Source of the DNA: a bacterium UBA2214
GTDB taxonomy: Bacteria > Zhuqueibacterota > Zhuqueibacteria > Residuimicrobiales > Residuimicrobiaceae
NCBI GenBank assembly: GCA_002327255.1
Contig: DCUM01000066.1
Span: 1-20,655 of the forward strand
Length of the DNA: 20,655 nt
Direction: 5' to 3'
Shown here: positions 14,993 to 20,655 of the stretch, in pieces
Layout of the letters: each line of letters opens with the position of its first letter
How positions within the stretch are numbered: the first letter of the stretch is position 1
Translations under genes and position numbers: made by a program
The notes under the pieces: model-generated
Seen by the model: only the letters and a program-made list of their open reading frames with translations
The model's database searches: none
What the model was told of the DNA's origin: nothing

Positions 14993-15912
14993 GCATCCAC
15001 CTGCTCGATGACATCGCCGGGCTGCTTTTTCCAGCGTTCGTGCATCCACACCCACTGTTCGGGGAAGCGGCGAATGGCCTTTTCATAGGCATCGGATATT
15101 TTTTGTGTGTTGGTCACCAGGTCTTGTGCCTCATCAGCGCTGTTTTCGAGGATAATTTCGTCATCGAACTCGATCACATAGGTATCGTCGGGCTCGCGAT
15201 GAATGAAGGCGGGCAGCAGAGCCGCGCCCAATTTGGCCGCCAATATCACCGGCCCGACCGCGGTGTGGGCGGGCCGTCCGAAGAAGCGGACGAAGACGCC
15301 CTCGACTTTGGTGTCCTGATCCACCAGCATGCCGACGCAGTAATTATCGCGCAACGCGCGCAAGAGTTCGCGTGTCCCCTTGCCGCGGGCGATATTGGTA
15401 TATCCGGCCCGGTTTCGCATCGAGACGATCATCCGGTCCAGGCGCGGATCATAGGCGCTGCGCCCCACCACTTTGGTGGGGAAACCATTCTGGGCAACCC
15501 AGGCGCCGAACAGCTCCCAATTGCCAAAGTGCCCGGTGAGCACGATCACCCCTTTGCCGCGGGCATGCGCCGCCCGCAGTTTTTCCACGCCCTGACAACG
15601 CACCAGGTTGTTGATGCCCGCATCGAGGATTTTCGGCAGCCGCACGGCGTCCGCCGCGGTGGCCGCGAGGTTTTTAAAAACCGTGCGTCCCATCCGTTTT
15701 ATTTCCTGCGGCGTGGACGCATGCCCGTAAGCCCAGGTGAGATGGCGGAGGGTCTTTTCCCGCTCCTTGCCCGCCACCGTGAAAGCGAGAGAACCGAGCC
15801 CGCGCATTATGCCCAGCGCGGCCTTGCGCGGCAACGCGCGCAAGAGTCCCACCACGGCGATCACCAGCCAGTAGATCAGCGTATTCTTGACTCTTTTTTT
15901 CAAGGGCGCCAT
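14989..15912 (-). CDS. late lipid A acyltransferase, LpxL/HtrB family
   Basis: A 307-residue inner-membrane acyltransferase that adds a secondary fatty acid to lipid A. There is one N-terminal membrane segment (about 11-25, LIYWLVIAVVGLL). The catalytic HX4E is HFGNWE (His128, Glu133), preceded by GVIVLTG, and the family landmarks VDQD, FFGRPAHTAVGP and AKLGAALLP follow. WVWMHERWK near the C-terminus is the standard LpxL/LpxM ending. Length matches E. coli LpxL (306). It overlaps kdsD by one base at its start (TGATG) and lptC by four at its end, so it is part of the same operon. LpxL versus LpxM, and the chain length used, cannot be decided; the lpx symbol is therefore left out. Confidence 0.92.
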   Translation of the reverse strand: MAPLKKRVKNTLIYWLVIAVVGLLRALPRKAALGIMRGLGSLAFTVAGKEREKTLRHLTWAYGHASTPQEIKRMGRTVFKNLAATAADAVRLPKILDAGINNLVRCQGVEKLRAAHARGKGVIVLTGHFGNWELFGAWVAQNGFPTKVVGRSAYDPRLDRMIVSMRNRAGYTNIARGKGTRELLRALRDNYCVGMLVDQDTKVEGVFVRFFGRPAHTAVGPVILAAKLGAALLPAFIHREPDDTYVIEFDDEIILENSADEAQDLVTNTQKISDAYEKAIRRFPEQWVWMHERWKKQPGDVIEQVDA

Positions 15913-16910
15913 CAGGAACCGATCCCCGCTTCCAAAAGATCATGGATATGCACCATGCCGACCGGTTGGTTGTCGCCGTCCACCACCACCACCTGCATGA
16001 TATTGAAATGCTTCATCACATCGAGGGCCTGGGTGGCCCGGACGGAGTTGAGAATGGTTTTGGGATTCTGATTCATGATGTCCCGGGCGCAAAGACGGCT
16101 GAGGTCCTCGAGGCGCTGCATGGTGCGGCGCAAATCTCCATCCGTAATCAAACCGATGAGATGGCCGGTCTCATCGACCACGCAGGTGCAACCAAAACGT
16201 TTGCAGGTTATTTCAAAGATCACTTCCTGCAGGGTGGCCGTTGCGGGGACGCGGGGAATATGATCACCCGTGAACATCAGCTCGGATATTTTCAACAGTT
16301 TTTTCCCCAGCGACCCGCCGGGATGCAAAAAAGCAAAATCCTCGGATTTGAACTGCCGTTTTCTCAGCAACGCCACGGCCAGGGCGTCGCCCATGGCCAT
16401 GGTGGCTGTTGTGCTGGCGGTGGGCGCCAGGTCATGGGGACAGGCCTCCTCGGCCACGCCGACATCGAGCACCACATCGCTGCGCTGCGCCAGGGCGGAA
16501 CGCAGATTCCCGGTCATGGTGATGATCGGCACGCCGATCTCTTTCAGCATGGGAAAAAGTTTGGTGATCTCGTTGGTCTCGCCGCTTTTGGAGATACAGA
16601 TCACCACGTCGTTTTTCAGGACCATGCCGAGATCGCCATGCACCGCCTCGACGGGGTGCAGGAAGAGCGCCGAGGTGCCGGTGCTGGTGAGCGTCGCCGC
16701 GATCTTGGTGCCGACGATGCCCGATTTGCCCAGTCCGGTGACGATGACGCGTCCCTTGCAGTCGAAGATCAGTTCCACCGCGCGGGCAAAATTTTCGCCG
16801 ACCCGCCCGATGAGTTCGGCGACCGCATGGCTCTCGATGCGCAACACCTCTCTGGCGCTGGCGATCAACTCCGCATGGTTCATGCCGTTATTTTCTTTTC
16901 TGCCTTCCAT
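15912..16910 (-). CDS. kdsD: D-arabinose-5-phosphate isomerase KdsD (KpsF/GutQ family)
   Basis: A 332-residue cytoplasmic isomerase converting ribulose-5-phosphate to arabinose-5-phosphate, the first step of Kdo synthesis. The SIS domain carries VTGLGKSGIVGTKIAATL and HPVEAVHGDLGMV, the SKSGETNE phosphosugar loop and CPHDLAPTASTTATMAMGDA; all are diagnostic of this family. Two CBS domains fill the C-terminus (from about FTGDHIPRVP to the end). Length fits E. coli KdsD (328). I take ATG 16910 (GGAG close upstream), but ATG 16883 (MNHAELIA) is also possible. It sits 14 nt after kdsA. Capsule-type KpsF or GutQ paralogues are alternatives, made less likely by the kdsA/kdsB/lpt neighbours. Confidence 0.94.
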   Translation of the reverse strand: MEGRKENNGMNHAELIASAREVLRIESHAVAELIGRVGENFARAVELIFDCKGRVIVTGLGKSGIVGTKIAATLTSTGTSALFLHPVEAVHGDLGMVLKNDVVICISKSGETNEITKLFPMLKEIGVPIITMTGNLRSALAQRSDVVLDVGVAEEACPHDLAPTASTTATMAMGDALAVALLRKRQFKSEDFAFLHPGGSLGKKLLKISELMFTGDHIPRVPATATLQEVIFEITCKRFGCTCVVDETGHLIGLITDGDLRRTMQRLEDLSRLCARDIMNQNPKTILNSVRATQALDVMKHFNIMQVVVVDGDNQPVGMVHIHDLLEAGIGS

Positions 16911-16924
16911 CGCTCCGCCACCCG

Positions 16925-17753
16925 TCAGGCTGGGTACTTGGCCTCCAGTTCGCGCCGCAGATCATCCATCTTCTTGACCTGTACGAGCAGGTTCTCGAGC
17001 CGCTGCAGCGGCCACATACTCGCGGCATCGCAGAGGGCCTCTTCACAGCGGGGATGGGTTTCGATAAAAATCACTTCGCACCCGGCGGCGATGGCGGCGC
17101 GGGAGAGCGCCGGCACAAATTGCGGATTGCCGCCGCGCGGATCGCTGGAAGAGATGCCGTAGACGCGAATGGCATGGGTGGGATCGATCACCACCGGATA
17201 GCCGAGGCTGCGCATCACCGGCAGGCTGCGGTAATCGATCACCAGATTGTGATAGCCGAAAAAGGTGCCGCGTTCCGTGAGCATGATATTGTGATTGCCC
17301 TCGTTCTCGATCTTGGCGATGACATTTTTCATGTCCATGGGATCGAGAAACTGGCCTTTTTTGATGTTGATGGCCTTGCCGGTTTTGGCAGCCGCCACCG
17401 TCAGGGAAGTCTGCATGGAGAGATAGGCGGGAATCTGTAAAACGTCCAGAACCTCCGCGGCCGGCCCGGCCTCGAACTCGTTGTGAATATCGGACAGCAC
17501 CGGCACCCCCAGTTCCTGCCGCGCTTTTTGCAAAATTTTCAAACCCTCCTGCATCCCCGCGCCCTGATAGGTCTGCGACGAGGAACGGTTATCCTTGGTG
17601 TAGGAGGATTTCAGAATGAAGGGCATGCCGAGCCGGGCGGCGATTTTTTGCACCTGCTCGGCCGTGCGCAGGACGATCGCTTCGCTCTCGATGACGCAGG
17701 GTCCGGCGATCAGGGCCAGGGGTTCGCCGGGACCAATCCGGATGGATCCCGCC

Positions 17754-17767
<14 letters not shown>
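16925..17767 (-). CDS. kdsA: 3-deoxy-8-phosphooctulonate synthase (Kdo-8-P synthase)
   Basis: A 280-residue TIM-barrel enzyme condensing arabinose-5-phosphate with PEP. It has AGPCVIES (21-28), KSSYTKDNRSS, GLKILQKARQELGVPVLSD and TERGTFFGYHNLVIDYRSL. Cys24 in AGPCVIES is the hallmark of the metal-dependent class; E. coli has Asn there. The metal histidine is kept in IDPTHAIRVYG, but the following loop (ISSSDPRGGNPQ) differs from the usual THSLQ...SGG form. ATG 17767 is inside the end of pyrG (14-nt overlap), with AAGGAAA 7 nt upstream; the longer frame to 17854 is simply the pyrG end in another frame. KdsA is adjacent to kdsD and downstream of pyrG and kdsB. Confidence 0.93.
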
Positions 17768-19407
<1,640 letters not shown>

Positions 19408-19418
<11 letters not shown>

Positions 19419-20172
19419 TTTTCATCTCCTGCATGCGTTTTTCAACAACGGCAATATGTTCCGGCACATCGACACAGACGGGGCGGAAATCACAGATGCC
19501 CACCTTGAGGATGTGACCGTTTTCCAGTGCCCTGAGTTGTTCGAGTTTTTCGGCTTGCTCCAGCTGTGAAAAGGGCAGCTCTTTATAGGCCAGCAGGAAC
19601 GCTTTCCTGTAAGCGTAGATGCCGATTTGGTCATAATAGGTGTAGTGGCGCGGCCAGTCGTTCACATCCGCAAGGTCGCGGGCGAAGGGCAGGGCGGCCC
19701 GGGAAAAATAGAGCGCGCGTTGGCGGTGATCCATGACCACGCGCGCGGTGTCGTGATGCCGCAGTTCTTCCGCATCGTGCACGACGCGCGCCAGGGTGGC
19801 CATGACGGCATCGGGATCGGAGCGCAGCGTCTCCACCACCAGTTCCAGGGCAGCCGGTTCGATCAGGGGCTCATCCCCCTGGACATTGACCACCACATCG
19901 ACATCGAGATTTTGTGCGACCCAGGCGACGCGGTCGGTTCCCGAGGACAGCTCCACAGGGGTCATCACCGCTTCACCGCCGAAAGCATGCACGGCATCGA
20001 GAATGCGCTGATCATCGGTGGCCACCAGCAGATGCGAGAAGCCGCGGGCCTGGCGGGCGCGTTCATAAACCCACTGGATCATCGGTTTGCCGGCGATCAG
20101 AGCCAGGGGTTTGCCGGGAAACCGGGATGATGCGAAGCGCGCGGGGATGATGGCGGCACTGCGCAGGACCAT
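19408..20172 (-). CDS. kdsB: CMP-Kdo synthetase (3-deoxy-manno-octulosonate cytidylyltransferase)
   Basis: A 254-residue cytoplasmic enzyme that activates Kdo with CTP for transfer to lipid A. It shows IPARFASSRFPGKPL (9-23), LLVATDD, VVVNVQGDEPLI, ALYFSRAALPF and LEQAEKLEQLRALENG, and ends with VDVPEHI. Two motif positions are unusual: the common HxSGT(D/E)R reads LSSGTDR, and the H(I/L)G(I/L)Y element reads QIGIY (codon CAA). Length is typical (E. coli 248). ATG 20172 directly follows the gatC stop by one base. Overall similarity is unmistakable; whether the substitutions alter substrate (for example a Kdo variant) is not known. Confidence 0.93.
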
Positions 20173-20173
20173 C

Positions 20174-20464
20174 TCAACCCCCGATCACTTTGGGTACGCT
20201 GAAAAAGTGCTCCTTGCGGCGCGGGGCATTGGCGAGCGCCTGTTCCGGCGTCAGCGACAGACGCGTTTCATCGGCGCGCAGCAGCGGCGTTCCGGAGAGA
20301 ACATGTGCGGTAGGCTCGACGGCGGTGAGGTCCAACTCGTTGAGCTTGTCGACATAGGCGAGGATTTGATTGAATTGCCCGGTGAACTGCACCTTTTCTT
20401 CTTGCGAAAAGGAGAGTTTAGCCAGCGCAGCGATGCGTTCGACTTCAGCCAAGGTCACAGACAT
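20174..20464 (-). CDS. gatC: Asp-tRNA(Asn)/Glu-tRNA(Gln) amidotransferase subunit C
   Basis: A 96-residue small subunit of the GatCAB complex, which converts misacylated Glu-tRNA(Gln) or Asp-tRNA(Asn) to the correct form. The family pattern is clear: VERIAALAKLSFSQEE (8-23), FNQILAYVDKLNELDL, VEPTAHVL, LRAD and the C-terminal EHFFSVPKVI. Length is standard (about 95). A longer frame to 20584 runs into the leader and promoter and was rejected; ATG 20464 has AAAGGGA upstream. gatA and gatB are not adjacent, so gatC is separated from its partners here. It is the first gene of the operon leading into kdsB, one base away. Confidence 0.93.
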   Translation of the reverse strand: MSVTLAEVERIAALAKLSFSQEEKVQFTGQFNQILAYVDKLNELDLTAVEPTAHVLSGTPLLRADETRLSLTPEQALANAPRRKEHFFSVPKVIGG

Positions 20465-20471
20465 ATCCGTT

Positions 20472-20556
20472 TTTCCCTTTTCTGCCCAAAAAAAACCCTT
20501 CTGCTGCCTGCGGCAACCGCCACCATCGACCCAACCCGTCGGCTTCAAAAGGGAAA
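20472..20556 (-). promoter_or_regulatory. potentially structured 5' leader of the gatC operon
   Basis: On the minus strand TTTCCCTTTT (20547-20556) is exactly complementary to AAAAGGGAAA (20472-20481), and the latter contains the gatC Shine-Dalgarno. Between them are two small perfect hairpins: CGAC/GTCG with a 7-nt loop (20527-20541) and GCGG/CCGC with a 3-nt loop (20510-20520). A run of eight T follows (20488-20495). The arrangement could form a closed multi-helix leader that hides the ribosome site, or an attenuator. It does not match a riboswitch class I can name, and could be chance. Confidence 0.38.
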
Positions 20557-20572
20557 CAAACTTTGCATAATT

Positions 20573-20601
20573 AATATAGGACAATAGCTTTAAAGAGTCA
20601 A
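20573..20601 (-). promoter_or_regulatory. sigma70-type promoter of the gatC-kdsB-pyrG operon
   Basis: On the minus strand TTGACT (20596-20601) and TATATT (20573-20578) are exactly 17 nt apart, each matching consensus in five of six positions. The -35 is preceded by an overlapping second TTGAC. The predicted start is near 20566, giving a leader of about 100 nt before gatC. The sequence is AT-rich compared with the genes. No promoter of equal quality was found elsewhere in the window. Confidence 0.72.
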
Positions 20602-20655
20602 GTCAAAAATCGAAAGAATGGCATAATTTTTGTAGTATGTTTTGGGGAGTACCCC

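Noticed and set aside
20644..20655. GGGG-AGTA-CCCC hairpin at the right window edge
   Set aside because: It has only four base pairs, no T-run on the minus strand and is cut by the window edge, so no function can be supported.

Overview
The window is a dense block of 21 protein-coding genes, all on the minus strand, so transcription runs from the right edge (about 20,600) to the left edge. It belongs to a Gram-negative bacterium with a Kdo-containing lipopolysaccharide (LPS). It carries three of the four Kdo synthesis/activation enzymes (KdsD, KdsA, KdsB), the LPS export genes lptC, an lptA-like gene and lptB, a late lipid A acyltransferase and a bank of LPS-type glycosyltransferases. The composition is GC-rich by eye. 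A lipoprotein-type LptC, an oversized OstA/LptA-like protein and the style of the KdsB motifs suggest a lineage outside Gammaproteobacteria, perhaps FCB-group-like. This placement is an inference and is weak.

Region 1 (about 20,655 to 12,437) starts at a good sigma70-type promoter (TTGACT, 17 nt, TATATT) followed by a leader of roughly 100 nt that could fold over the gatC ribosome binding site. It then runs gatC, kdsB, pyrG, kdsA, kdsD, an lpxL/htrB-type gene, lptC, an ostA/lptA-like gene and lptB with short gaps or overlaps. PyrG makes CTP, which KdsB uses to activate Kdo; KdsD and KdsA make Kdo-8-phosphate. The phosphatase gene kdsC, which sits next to kdsD in many Proteobacteria, is absent from the window, and the acyltransferase occupies its place. 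The Lpt genes export the finished LPS.

Region 2 (12,418 to 8,006) holds rpoN (sigma-54), directly after lptB as in many Gram-negatives, then a 175-nt gap, the hslV-hslU protease pair and argF (ornithine carbamoyltransferase).

Region 3 (7,985 to 3,689) is a cell-surface unit: a FemAB/GNAT-like acyltransferase, an atypical GT-B glycosyltransferase, a canonical GT4 glycosyltransferase and a GT9 heptosyltransferase-like enzyme, with the last two translationally overlapping.

Region 4 (3,688 to 2,709) is a self-contained small unit: an AT-rich intergenic stretch with a candidate promoter and an 8-bp inverted repeat, a 100-residue protein that is 61% Asp/Glu with seven spaced tryptophans, an overlapping NUDIX hydrolase that appears to start at TTG, and a clear intrinsic terminator. 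It interrupts the glycosyltransferase series and is the least explained part of the window.

Region 5 (2,686 to 35) has a second GT9 enzyme and two tandem paralogous GT2 (WaaE/KdtX-like) glycosyltransferases, probably acting on the LPS inner core. No tRNA, rRNA, insertion sequence, CRISPR array or phage gene was seen, and no stretch over 300 bases lacks a gene.
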